NCBI GenBank assembly: GCA_011634665.1
Contig: WAEK01000010.1
Span: 186,001-250,000 of the forward strand
Length of the DNA stretch: 64,000 nucleotides
From: Mortierella sp. BCC40632
Taxonomy: Eukaryota > Mortierellomycota > Mortierellomycetes > Mortierellales > Mortierellaceae
Direction of reading: 5' to 3'
Position 1 is the first letter of the stretch. Every line of letters begins with the position of its first letter. Shown piece by piece: positions 23,501 to 33,096 of this stretch. Under the pieces are notes generated by a model, which did no database searches, was not told the origin of the DNA, and saw only the letters and a list, made by a program, of their open reading frames with translations. The position numbers and the translations under genes were made by a program.

Positions 23501-25201
23501 GATTTCCAGGAGGAAGGCTCTTACGAGTTTGCTAACATGAAGGCGACCAGCAACACCGAGGAAGAGTTTGCTCACGGACGTACACCCAAGGAGATGTCCC
23601 GCCCTGCCACCACCACTCGTGCTGGTTTCATGGAGTCGCACGGTGCCGGTATCGAGATCTTGATGCAGGGTAAGCTTGCGATCCAGATGGGTGTCCCCAT
23701 TTATGGTATTGTCGCTTTGACCAACACTGCCACCGATAAGGAAGGACGTTCGGTTCCTGCTCCTGGTCAGGGTGTGTTGACCACTGCTCGTGAGGTCAAG
23801 GGCAAGATGCCATCACGTCTCTTGGACATCAAGTACCGTAAGCGCCAGATCGACCAGCGTCGTGTGCAGATTAAGCAATGGGTCGAAAGCGAGTATGCTG
23901 AGCTTCGTTATGAGTTGGAGGAGCTCAAGGAGAGCAACGCCTTGACCGTCTCTGAGGATGATTACCTTGCCGCCGAGACGGAGCGTATCCAGAAGGAGGC
24001 CAAGCGTCAGCTTCGTGAGGCCCAGAACCTGTGGGGCAACGAGTTCTTCAGACAGGATCCTCAGATTGCTCCTCTCCGTGGTGCCCTTGCTGCATTCGGC
24101 CTTACCATCGACGACATTGGAGTTGGTTCTTTCCACGGTACCTCAACCAAGGCTAACGACAAGAACGAGTCGGATGTGGTCAACAAGCAGTTGAAGCATT
24201 TGGGACGAAGCAAGGGTAACGCTTTGCCTTCGGTCTGGCAGAAGTACTTGACGGGTCACCCCAAGGGTGCTGCTGCTGCCTGGATGATGAACGGCGTCCT
24301 TCAGGTTCTCCAGACTGGTTTGATTCCCGGCAACCGCAACGCTGACAATATTGACGACGTGATGAGACAGTTTGAGTATGTCCTCTACACTTCCCGTTCG
24401 ATTCAGACCGATGGTGTCAAGGCTGGTCTCCTCAAGTCGTTTGGATTCGGTCAGGTCGGTGGTGAGGTGCTGTTGATCCACGCGGATTACATCCTGGGTG
24501 CTCTTGAGGAGCACGAGTATGAGATCTACAAGACCAAGCAACAGGCCCGTCAGGCCAAGGCCTACCGTTACCTGCATGACTCGATGACTGGTGGTCCTGC
24601 TTTGGTTCAGGTCAAGAACGCCCCTCCATATGCTCCCGAACTCGAGTCTCCAGTCTACCTCAACCCCAGCGCTCGTGCTCAGTACAACAGCACGACCAAG
24701 ACTTGGGCCTTCAACGCCAAGGCTCTTGTTCCCGAATCGGACAAGGTTGATGTGAGCATGACCCGAGCCATCTTGGAGTCTTCTGCTGTAGAGTCATTGG
24801 GATCAGCCTCGTCTACTCGAGGTGTTGGTGTGGATGTCGAGATGGTGTCGGCGATCAACATTGAGAACGACACCTTCTTGGAGCGCAACTTCACCCGACA
24901 GGAAATTGACTACTGCTTGAGCCGACCTGACCCCCAGGCAAGCTTTGCCGGTCGCTGGTCTGCCAAGGAGGCTGTTGTCAAGGCTGTGAGCTCCTTCTCG
25001 CTCGAGACGCAGAAGGTGTGGACTCAAGGCGCTGCTGCAGGATTGAAGGAGATTGAGATTGTGATGGCCGAGAGCGGAGCACCTAGTGTTGTCTTTGCCG
25101 GTGAGGCCAAGGAGGCAGCTACCAAGGCTGGTGTTCATGAAGTCAAGGTCTCTATCAGCCACAGCGGTTCTTATGCTGTTGCTGTCGCGAACGCGTTGTA
25201 A
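11554..25201 (+). CDS. FAS: Type I fatty acid synthase, beta and alpha subunits fused, tandem ACP
   Basis: Eight exons: 11554-11802, 12328-12867, 13023-14969, 15066-17272, 17374-17500, 17598-17757, 17852-20932, 21024-25201; 4162 aa. It makes C16/C18 acyl-CoA in the cytosol from acetyl- and malonyl-CoA. Domains in order: acetyltransferase (GHSQG, Ser about 283), enoyl reductase (from about 595, [13 protein letters not shown]), dehydratase with a hotdog fold ([14 protein letters not shown]), malonyl/palmitoyl transferase (GHSLGEYS, Ser about 1850), an Ala/Pro linker, ACP1 (GGKS, Ser about 2269), ACP2 (GGKS, Ser about 2459), ketoreductase ([10 protein letters not shown], about 2942), ketosynthase (Cys about 3568 in GACATA, then [10 protein letters not shown] and [10 protein letters not shown]) and a C-terminal phosphopantetheine transferase (GVGVDVEMV, about 4036, with WSAKEAVVK). 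Yeast splits these activities into FAS1 and FAS2; here they are one chain. All catalytic residues I looked for are present. The spacer before the start is pyrimidine-rich. Confidence 0.97.
19315..20385 (+). repeat. Tandem duplicated ACP domains within FAS
   Basis: Two copies of about 190 codons, offset by exactly 570 bp: ACP1 about 19315-19800 and ACP2 about 19885-20370. Each has the pantetheine-bearing Ser in DLVGGKS (codons at 19426 and 19996). An 80-nt core (19417-19496 and 19987-20066) is identical including every third position, while codons on both sides differ at many synonymous sites. The copies are separated by an Ala/Gly/Pro-rich linker. Both Ser residues are present, so both domains can in principle be charged by the C-terminal transferase of the same protein. 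Confidence 0.93.
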
Positions 25202-25811
25202 ACAATGCCTTAGAACTTGTACATCTTTATTTTTTCTTTTTCTTTTTCTTTTTCTCTCTTTTTTGTTGTTTCTTTTTCATCTATACCTAACTTGGACAAG
25301 TATGTAACATCAACAACCCTATTATTCTTTCTCTCTTTTTTTTTTTCTCTCTTTGTTTGGTTTATCTTTTTTCTTCCTGAATCATTGAATAATAAAACGA
25401 TTCGCTTGGAGAGAGGGGAGAGATAGAAAGTGGGAAGGGCAAAGGGAAAAAAAAAAAGTGGAACTTGAGAAAAAGAGAAAGTCGAACGCAACGCTTCTTT
25501 CTTCCATCTCTTCCTCTCCCAACCTTTGCTCTTCACGCAACCCACTTTTTCTTCCCTGCTTCTACCAACAATCCAGAGTAATAATATATATTTAAAAAAA
25601 GACACTTTGGTTCACTTTGTGAGATCTATGCAAATGAAATGAAAGAAAAAAGAAAAAAAAAAAAAAAAAAAAAAAAAAGTAGAAAGGTCGTGATAGTTGA
25701 ACTATAGAATAAAAGATAGAGGTAATGATATGCTGGTTTTTTTTTTTTTTTTTGTGTGTGTTCCCCTCTCCACTTTTTCAAGGCTTGTCCGCGGCCGATC
25801 CAGCGGCAGCC
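25202..25811. other. Convergent 3' region between FAS and the SAP-domain gene
   Basis: No gene. Right after the FAS stop is a TTTTTC-type repeat (25225-25262). AATAAA at 25391-25396 is a candidate polyadenylation signal for FAS. A26 lies at 25653-25678 and T17 at 25737-25753; the latter is an A-run in the 3' UTR of the minus-strand gene. Confidence 0.45.
25391..25396 (+). terminator. Candidate polyadenylation signal of FAS
   Basis: AATAAA about 190 nt after the FAS stop codon in an A/T-rich 3' region. Only the hexamer is seen; there is no cleavage-site evidence. Confidence 0.35.
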
Positions 25812-27851
25812 TTATGCTTCAGTTGTGGAGGTGACCGGGTCCATATTGCTGTTGTCATTCTTGTCGTTATCATTGTCATTGTCGACCGAGGGATTCTTGG
25901 TCTGGCTACGGTCTCGCTTTCCAGAGACAAACCAAGCAACAACCCCAAGTCCAGCTAGGGCCGAGAGGAGTTTGGTCCGCAAAGGAATGCTCTCGTGTGC
26001 CCATTCTTGGTGACCAGAAGATGATGACGAAGAAGAAGAAGAAGAGGATGACGACGATGACGACGACGATGACGACGAAGAGGTAGTTGAGGTGCTAGGT
26101 GGCACGTCCCTGCGGTTTCCACTAGCTTCCTGTTCCTTCAATATGCGCTCTTTCTCTTGCTGCTCCTTCAATTGGCGTTCCTTTTCTTGTTGTTCCTTCA
26201 GTTGACGCTCCTTTTCTTGTTGCTCCTTCAACTGGCGTTCCTTCTCTTGTTTCTCCTTCAATTGACGTTCCTTCTCTTGTTGTTCCTTCAACTGGCGTTC
26301 CTTTTCTTGTCGCTCCTTCAATTGACGCTCCTTCTCCTGCTGTTCCTTCAGTTGACGCTCCTTCTCTTGTTGTTCCTTCAATTGGCGTTCCTTCTCCTGC
26401 TGTTGCTTCAACTGGCGTTCCTTTTCTTGTCGCTCCTTCAATTGACGCTCCTTCTCCTGCTGTTCCTTCAATTGACGCTCCTTCTCCTGCTGTTCCTTCA
26501 ATTGACGTTCCTTCTCCTGCTGTTCTTTCAATCGGCGCTCCTTCTCCTGCTGTTCCTTCAACTGGCGTTCCTTTTCTTGTCGCTCCTTCAATTGGCGTTC
26601 CTTCTCCTGCTGTTCCTTCAGTTGACGCTCCTTCTCCTGTTGCTCCTTCAATTGACGTTCCTTCTCCTGCTGTTCTTTCAATCGGCGTTCCTTCTCCTGC
26701 TGTTCCTTCAACTGGCGTTCCTTCTCCTGCTGTTCCTTCAGCTGGCGTTCCTTTTCTTGTCGCTCCTTCAATTGTCGCTCCTTCTCTTGTTGTTCCTTCA
26801 GTTGACGTTCCTTCTCTTGTTGTTCCTTCAACTGGCGTTCCTTCTCCTGCTGTTCCTTCAGCTGGCGCTCCTTTTCTTGTCGCTCCTTCAGTTGACGTTC
26901 CTTCTCCTGCTGCTCCTTCAATTGACGTTCCTTCTCCTGCTGTTCTTTCAATCGACGTTCTTTCTCCTGCTGTTCCTTCAACTGGCGCTCCTTCTCTTGT
27001 TGCTCCTTCAATCGCTGTTCTTTCTCTTGTCGCTCCCTCAGTCGGTGCTCCATTGCTTGCTGTTCCTTCAATGCAAGGTCTTGTTGTTTCTCCTGAGGTC
27101 TCTTCATTGGAGGCTCTGATCGTTTTTCGATCTGTGGCTGCTGATCTTGTGGATGTCTAGGTGGCTGTGCCTGAGACGGGTGTTGTTTCTGAAGAGATGG
27201 TTTGCTCGCATTGTTGTTGTGGCTCGGGTGTGTAGGCGGATGCGATTTTGACAGGCGAGACTGTTGATGTTGAAGAATCCGACTGACCAGATCTTGTTTC
27301 TTTCCGCTCACTCGAAGTTTCTTTTGTTTCAAAATATCCCGAAGGTCAGCCATGGTGGAACTCTCAAGTTCTTCTGCTTGGTAGAGTCGTGGCGGATCCC
27401 TCTTGAAAGGGCCTGAGCCAGAACCTGAACCATTGTGATTGCCATCTTCAGGGGCTCGATTTGGGAGTGTCGAGGTGACGTAGAGACGCTTCTGACTTGA
27501 GAGATAGACAGAGGTAGCAATGGTTGGTGTGGTATAAGGCGAGAGGCGCAGCGACTGAGCAAGTGTTTGAACCTCGACCCTTCTTCCCTGATTGGGATGA
27601 CAAAGAGATGGTTGAGAGTGCACCGCCGAAGAAGCAAAGTTTCTTTGGCTTTGCTGTGACCAATGGCGGCTCAAAAAGCGCAGATGCGGCGGGGAGGACG
27701 ACGACGAAGTGGAGTAAGGAGACAGAGTGCACGGACGGGAACGGCGAGAAGGCGATAGCGCAGTAGAGCGATAGCCGACAGATCGGGAGACCAGGGTAAG
27801 GTTAGTCCGCCCTGTAGAGAGAACGACGACGCGCGGCTGTTTGAAGAGCAT
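25812..27851 (-). CDS. SAP-domain protein with decapeptide repeats and C-terminal membrane segment, probably mitochondrial
   Basis: Intronless, 679 aa, ATG at 27851. The first 60 residues are rich in Arg and Ser with almost no acid, which looks like a mitochondrial presequence. A SAP motif lies at about 165-197 (ADLRDILKQKKLRVSGKKQD), a helix-extension-helix known to bind DNA or RNA. Residues of about 265-570 are some 30 tandem decapeptides of the type ERQLKEQQEK, predicted to be a long charged helix. Then comes a run of more than 20 Ser, and a single hydrophobic segment near 645-662 (LLSALAGLGVVAWFV) followed by a basic and Asn/Asp-rich tail. The layout suggests a single-pass membrane protein with a rod between a nucleic-acid-binding head and the membrane; that role is inference. 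I cannot name an orthologue. It is convergent with FAS and divergent from the FrnE-like gene. Confidence 0.8.
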   Translation of the reverse strand: MLFKQPRVVVLSTGRTNLTLVSRSVGYRSTALSPSRRSRPCTLSPYSTSSSSSPPHLRFLSRHWSQQSQRNFASSAVHSQPSLCHPNQGRRVEVQTLAQSLRLSPYTTPTIATSVYLSSQKRLYVTSTLPNRAPEDGNHNGSGSGSGPFKRDPPRLYQAEELESSTMADLRDILKQKKLRVSGKKQDLVSRILQHQQSRLSKSHPPTHPSHNNNASKPSLQKQHPSQAQPPRHPQDQQPQIEKRSEPPMKRPQEKQQDLALKEQQAMEHRLRERQEKEQRLKEQQEKERQLKEQQEKERRLKEQQEKERQLKEQQEKERQLKERQEKERQLKEQQEKERQLKEQQEKERQLKEQQEKERQLKERQEKERQLKEQQEKERQLKEQQEKERRLKEQQEKERQLKEQQEKERQLKEQQEKERQLKERQEKERQLKEQQEKERRLKEQQEKERQLKEQQEKERQLKEQQEKERQLKERQEKERQLKQQQEKERQLKEQQEKERQLKEQQEKERQLKERQEKERQLKEQQEKERQLKEKQEKERQLKEQQEKERQLKEQQEKERQLKEQQEKERILKEQEASGNRRDVPPSTSTTSSSSSSSSSSSSSSSSSSSSSSGHQEWAHESIPLRTKLLSALAGLGVVAWFVSGKRDRSQTKNPSVDNDNDNDKNDNSNMDPVTSTTEA
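26131..27060 (-). repeat. 30-bp coding minisatellite (about 30 units)
   Basis: Tandem 30-bp unit, on the plus strand of the form CTTCAATTGACGTTCCTTCT plus about ten bases, encoding ERQLKEQQEK on the minus strand. Units differ mostly at synonymous sites and at a few residues (ERRL, KERQ, KQQQ, KEKQ). The KERQEK variant recurs roughly every four to six units, which indicates a higher-order repeat of about 150 bp made by block duplication. The unit is kept in frame throughout. Confidence 0.92.
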
Positions 27852-29198
27852 GATGGCAAAGGAGAGAGAGAAAAAAAAGTGGAGTTGCGTGTTGTTATTG
27901 CTGTTGTTGGATCCAATGCAGGGGAGGGCGTAAGACTCGATCGTAGCCGAACAGTGACAGACAGTTGAGCCGGAAAGAGAGTCGATAGGACAAAGCGAAG
28001 AGAGAGATGAGGGAAAAAAATAAAAAGGGCGGATAAAGGGTCCTGTAGTTGTAGTAGGGGTGTGTCTAAGGAGAGACTAGACTAAATGAATGGACCAGGA
28101 AAAAAGATGTCTCGATGGTATGGTGTGAATGAAGAAGGGTTAATGTCCCAATGGGTTCGGATGTCTGGAAATGCCTTCCGAGAAAAAAGAGAGAGAGAGA
28201 GCGAGTACGAAAAAGAGAAGATAAACTATGAGTCCGTGGAACGCAGCATGCTTTAGTTTTTTTTTTCTTTCTTGCTTTTTTTTTTCTTCTTCTTCTTTTC
28301 TTTTTCCTCCTTCTTGCTTCTTTGCACTCAACAGTAGAAAGAGTCTCTTCTAGAAGACATACCCAGCGTTTGTTTCCTTGCCTTGCAAGAATAATAATAA
28401 TAATAAGAAGAAGAAGAAGAATAAGAAAAGCCAGGGCTCGAAATCCGAATCCATGTCAACAACAGCAGATGTTTTTGAAGTAAATGTGACTGTCACGATT
28501 GGTGGCGGTCTCATACAAAGGTTAGTGCCAGCCATCACGTGGAGGTTCCGGTTGGGCGCCCAGCGAGCGACACAAGTAAAGCCCATCCTCTAGAGGAGAC
28601 TCTGCATGCCCTGGGCTGAGTATGCATGTGGATTGAGACTGACGCAGGGCCAGAGGAGAGACCAACGCGTGGGCAGAATGGGTCGCTGAAGGGAAAAGGG
28701 AAAAGGGAAGGATGTGGTGCAAAGTTGTGTGTCTGAAAAGAGAGAGCGGAAAATGAACGCCGCGCAGGGCCACATGGCGAAGGGTTGAACACACGGGCGA
28801 TTCGAGTGGAACGAGCACGGAGAGAGCAAAGAACAGACGAACGAAGAAGAAGAAGAAGAGAGAGAGAGAGAGAGAGAGAGTGCGAGAGAGAGCAATAAAA
28901 GCGGCGCTCCGTCCTTCTTCCTCTTCCGCTCCTTCGCTCCCCATTGCTGTCGTCTCTTCTTTTTCTTTCTCACTCTCTCACACACTCTTTCACTCCTTCT
29001 TCTCTTTCTCTCTCCTTCTCACTCTCTCACTTCTCCGACTCTCACTCTCCCACACACTTCAACACATCCACGCATCCACATCCACACACACACACACGCT
29101 CTCTTTCTCTCTCCCACTTACCACTCCCTCACTCCCTCTCTTTCTCTCTCCCACTTCGATCTCTCCCACTCTGCTCAATAAAAAATTATCCGCCTACC
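27852..29198. other. Divergent promoter region with microsatellites
   Basis: No gene supported. The region separates the starts of the SAP-domain gene (-) and the FrnE-like gene (+), so it probably holds both promoters. It contains an ATA/GAA microsatellite (about 28388-28425), a GAA/GA run (about 28840-28880) and a CT-rich leader (28950-29180) directly before the ATG at 29199. Confidence 0.5.
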
Positions 29199-30299
29199 AT
29201 GACCTCTGAGGGCTGTTATTCCTGCTCCTCGTCAGATGCTACCTCTTCCTGCTCGCTCCCCAACCCTGCCAACACTATCCAAACTCTCCCTCCTTCTCCT
29301 TCCTCTCCTCTAAACAAAACCACGATCCGGATCGACATTACCTCGGACACTACCTGTCCCTGGTGCTTTGTCGTAAAACGTCGTCTGGAGCGAGCCGTGG
29401 CTACGTTTAAAGAGCAGTACCGACAACAACAACAACAGGAGCAAGCGCATGAACAGAATCCATCTTTCCGGGAGATTGACTTTGATATCCGTTGGTACCC
29501 CTATCAGCTAGACCCCAACGCCCCCGCTGTTGCCACTCCGCGCAGCAAATTCTTGGCTCGCAAGTTTGGTTTGGACAAGTCTGCGCTTCAGATCCAAGAC
29601 CGGATCGTCCAGGCAGGAAAAGTGGAAGGCATCGAATTTCGATACGATGACAATACTCTGTATTGTAACACGATCGATTCACATCGCATGATTGAACTTG
29701 CAAGGGTTCGTTGGGGTTTGGAGGGGGAGATGGTCGAAGAATTGTTCCAGAGTCATTTTGAACGCGGAGAATGTGGGGACTTGTCGACCTTGCTTGTTTG
29801 TGCTCGTAAGGTTTACCTAGCAGCCCAGAATTCGAAGGATACATCAAGAGTCGAGGAGGAGATGACACGGGTCAAAGAGTACCTTGAAAGCAACCAAGGC
29901 GTGGACGAGGTCAAGGAAGAAATCCGACGAGCAAAGCAAGACCTGGGTCTGCAGGGAGTTCCTGCCATCATTGTCCAGAACACGTACCTTCTTTCGGGTG
30001 GACAAGATCCTTCGACTTTTGTTGAGGTCTTTAAGCGGGTTTGTAAAAAAAAAAAAAAAAAAAAAAAAGATTCGCTCTCTCTCACCCTTTTTTACTCGTT
30101 GGCCCCCTCCAAAGTGGAACAGAATACCTTTTTAGTCTCCAAGCTTTCCATTTTTATTTGCCTCTACCATTTTTTTTTACCATCATCTGCGCTTTTACCT
30201 CTCTCTTTATTCTATTGCCCGCAACAACAGTTGTCATCTTGCATCTTCCAAAAAAAAAAAAAAAAAAAACAAAAAAACAAAACATTCCACAAGACATGA
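29199..30299 (+). CDS. DsbA/FrnE-family thioredoxin-fold protein, 3' end uncertain
   Basis: The ATG at 29199 lies in a good context (CTACC before it). After a Ser/Pro-rich stretch of about 40 residues comes the thioredoxin fold: a strand (IRIDITSDTT), then CPWC at about residues 53-56, a helical insert, and the cis-Pro loop in GLQGVPAIIV near 260. This matches DSBA-like/FrnE oxidoreductases, about 220-240 aa in core length; substrates in fungi are unknown. No signal peptide is seen, so it is probably cytosolic. Homology ends at FVEVFKR (about 30038). The frame then runs through A24 (30045-30068), giving eight Lys, and into UTR-like sequence before a stop at 30297-30299. More likely a donor GTTTGT at 30039 starts a last intron. 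One acceptor gives a short tail ending at a TAG near 30133; this is not certain. Confidence 0.8.
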   Translation: MTSEGCYSCSSSDATSSCSLPNPANTIQTLPPSPSSPLNKTTIRIDITSDTTCPWCFVVKRRLERAVATFKEQYRQQQQQEQAHEQNPSFREIDFDIRWYPYQLDPNAPAVATPRSKFLARKFGLDKSALQIQDRIVQAGKVEGIEFRYDDNTLYCNTIDSHRMIELARVRWGLEGEMVEELFQSHFERGECGDLSTLLVCARKVYLAAQNSKDTSRVEEEMTRVKEYLESNQGVDEVKEEIRRAKQDLGLQGVPAIIVQNTYLLSGGQDPSTFVEVFKRVCKKKKKKKKDSLSLTLFYSLAPSKVEQNTFLVSKLSIFICLYHFFLPSSALLPLSLFYCPQQQLSSCIFQKKKKKKQKNKTFHKT

Positions 30300-30870
30300 C
30301 ATGTGTATTATGATACAAAACTGTGGGTATCTCTCTTTTTTCTTGCTTCTTTTTTTTCGATTCGCTCAAAAAAAAAAAAAAAAAAAAATTAGATCGATCG
30401 AGAGACGCCTCTGACGTGAAGTCGAGTCACTGTGTCTACCTAGTCTTTGGTCATATGGAAGAGATGTTGGATGGATTGGAAGAGGATTGGAGGATTTTTT
30501 CTTGGATTGAAAATATTTGTAATCATGAAGGAGAATGCTGCCGAGACTTCAAAAACACTCACACACTCACACTTTACGTGCATTCGCACATTCAGACTAA
30601 TTTGGGGCATTTATTGGTGGCTAAAAGTACACGGACAACCGATGGAGAGTAATATACAATCAAGACTGCGAAGAAGAAGATAAAGAAAAAGAAAAAGAAA
30701 AAAAATAAGAATATTGTACAGCCGGAAGAATCTGGTTGAATAGAGTATGTTGTGTGTGCGTGCGTGTATATATATGTGTGTATCGTTGTTGTTGTTGCTG
30801 TTGAGGTAAAAGATGGTGTGTGTGTCGAATGTAGTCTAGAAATCCAAACTGTCGGAGAATCACTTCTCTC

Positions 30871-30923
<53 letters not shown>

Positions 30924-30927
30924 CCCT
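30300..30927. other. Convergent spacer with homopolymers and GA microsatellite
   Basis: No gene. It holds A21 at 30368-30388, a GT-rich patch (30740-30830) and an uninterrupted (GA)n tract of 45 bp at 30874-30918, ten bases from the MPH1 stop codon. Confidence 0.5.
30874..30918. repeat. (GA)n microsatellite
   Basis: 45 bp of perfect GA dinucleotide, in the 3' UTR side of the MPH1 gene. Confidence 0.95.
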
Positions 30928-33065
30928 CTACCCTTCGTACTCATCCTCAAAGTCATCCAATCCGTCCAGATCCATGTCTCCAAACCCACTACTACGACTT
31001 ATATTCAATCCATAGTCATTGTCGTCATCACTCTCATTGCCCCAAATACGGACAGACTGCGACGGTCGTTGCTGTTGCTGTCGTTGTTTTGAACCTTCCC
31101 CAAATTTAACTCCTTGTTCTCGAACTTGCTGCTGCTCAGTATACTTTTGTTTTTGAGAAAAGAAACCAAGCTTTTGCTGAGATAGTTTCCGATCTTCAAA
31201 CGAGCCGCCTGCAGCTTTGTTGGGTCTTGTTCCAAGCGCCTCTCTTGGTCTTCCACTCTTGATCTGGCTGTAGCTAGCTATGGACTGACTAGACCGCATC
31301 ACCAAGGTTGAGCTTTTGGCTGGACTGGACTTGGTTTCGTTCAACAGTGGGAGAGGCTTCGGTGCGGAAATTGCTTTCCCTTTACGAGATCCGACTTTTG
31401 TGGTCGTCTCCTCGATCTCTTTTTCCATGAATTTAGGTTTGGACGGTTGGTACAAATCAGGGTCCTCCTGTGAACTCTCGATAAACAGGATCTCTTCTTC
31501 TACCCTAGCAGTCATATTATCCTTTGTTTCCTGTTGTTGGTCCTTTTTCTGTTGGTTATTGTTTTGGTTTGTGCCAGTAAACATCGTCCTTGAAGGCTTG
31601 TCCATGCTCGAATTCGGAGTCGGAAGTTTCGGCTGGTACCATTGCCCTGGCTCAGGGACAGGTGGGAGCTCTATCACTGAAAAGGACGCAGCTGCAGTCT
31701 TTTGTTGCTCACTGCCAAGTTTGTTCATTCCAGCCCCGCTCGTGCTCGCATGTCCAGTCGGCTGCTTCTTCGAGCGCAAAGGTGGATCAGGTGCATGCCA
31801 AGATGCTGAATTTGGTGTGGTTGACGTCTCGCGGAAATCAAATCCAGATATCGGCTGGATACCTTCCTCCTCCACAGTCAAAGTTCCGGTCAGCTTAGTT
31901 TGGACATCCGTGACATTGTTCCAGACTTGTTCATCATCCCATCCACGATCAGTCAAGTTATCCTGTGGAAAGAAGGTAGGTGACCATGTCCGCTCGCGGT
32001 GAATAGCATTGTTGAAATTTTCATATTCATCGAAATCTCGACTATGATCAGGCGTTGGAAACTTCTTGTCAAGACTAAGCCCAAGGCCACCCATGATCTC
32101 CATGTCGACTTCATCATCCGATAGTCTCGTATCCCGAAGGCAGGATTCAATCGTCTTTTTCGCCTTTCCTTTGGCCGCGGTCGAGCTTGTTAAAGAGTCA
32201 ACCTTGGCTGCTGCGCTTCCCCCTTTGTTGGCCAAAGACTTTCCTGTATTCTTTCGGACGACATGGGATCTAGGCTTGGAAGGAGCCTCTCCTGCCCCTA
32301 TTCCTGAGTCAGCACGACCCTGTAAGCTGGCAATATCTGCCTCGTCCAACAACGACATCATCCGTTTCCCGTAGCTGTCGTAGGGGCCATTGAGCGAAAA
32401 TACCTCTGTGGCCCCGGCGAAGGACTGTTCCACTCTGGAATCCGAGATCCGGTTCATGATCCGGAGAAAGCCTACTGTCCTCGTCGAGTGCCCAACAATC
32501 GAGACTTTATCCATGTTCAGCGCTTGTCGTCTTCTGGAATAACGTTTTTGACAAGCTTCCTTAAAGTCAATCACTCGAATATGCCGTTTAGGGAGCCGGT
32601 ACTGTCGCTGAAACCGCGCCAACTCTGCCTCATCAAGAAAAGTATTGTTCTCAATACGTGGTACAGTGCTGCCTTCGTCTATACCCACTATCTTGCGCCG
32701 CTTCCTCCTTGAGTTCACAGCGACATATTCAGGGACGTTGATATGAACTAGATCACAGGCTGGGAGAGGGCCTGGAGGCAAGATGCGTGCTGAAAAAGGG
32801 TAGTACTGAACTTGCCCTTGAGTGATTGCTTTCTGAACATTCTTGTACTGGTTGACGGATCGTCGGTACTTTTGCTCCTCTTGGCCCTCGGATAAAAGCA
32901 AACAAATTTTGCCTTTGCGTTTACGGCCGGTACGACCCATCCGTTGGAGCTATAGAGTCGGTTCAAGAAAAAAAAAAGTAATTAGGATGCAATCGGTGTC
33001 CATTAACGAAACTACCGTTGTAATAATTTGATCCGCAACTGATGAATACACATAGAGCCCTTTCA

Positions 33066-33096
<31 letters not shown>

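Noticed and set aside
26131..27060. Regular 30-bp repeats resembling a CRISPR array
   Set aside because: The units are contiguous with no unique spacers, they encode an in-frame protein repeat, and the genome is eukaryotic.
26157..27119. 320-codon plus-strand ORF rich in Leu, Phe and Gln
   Set aside because: It is the antisense of the 30-bp coding minisatellite; any repeat whose length is a multiple of three stays open on the other strand too.
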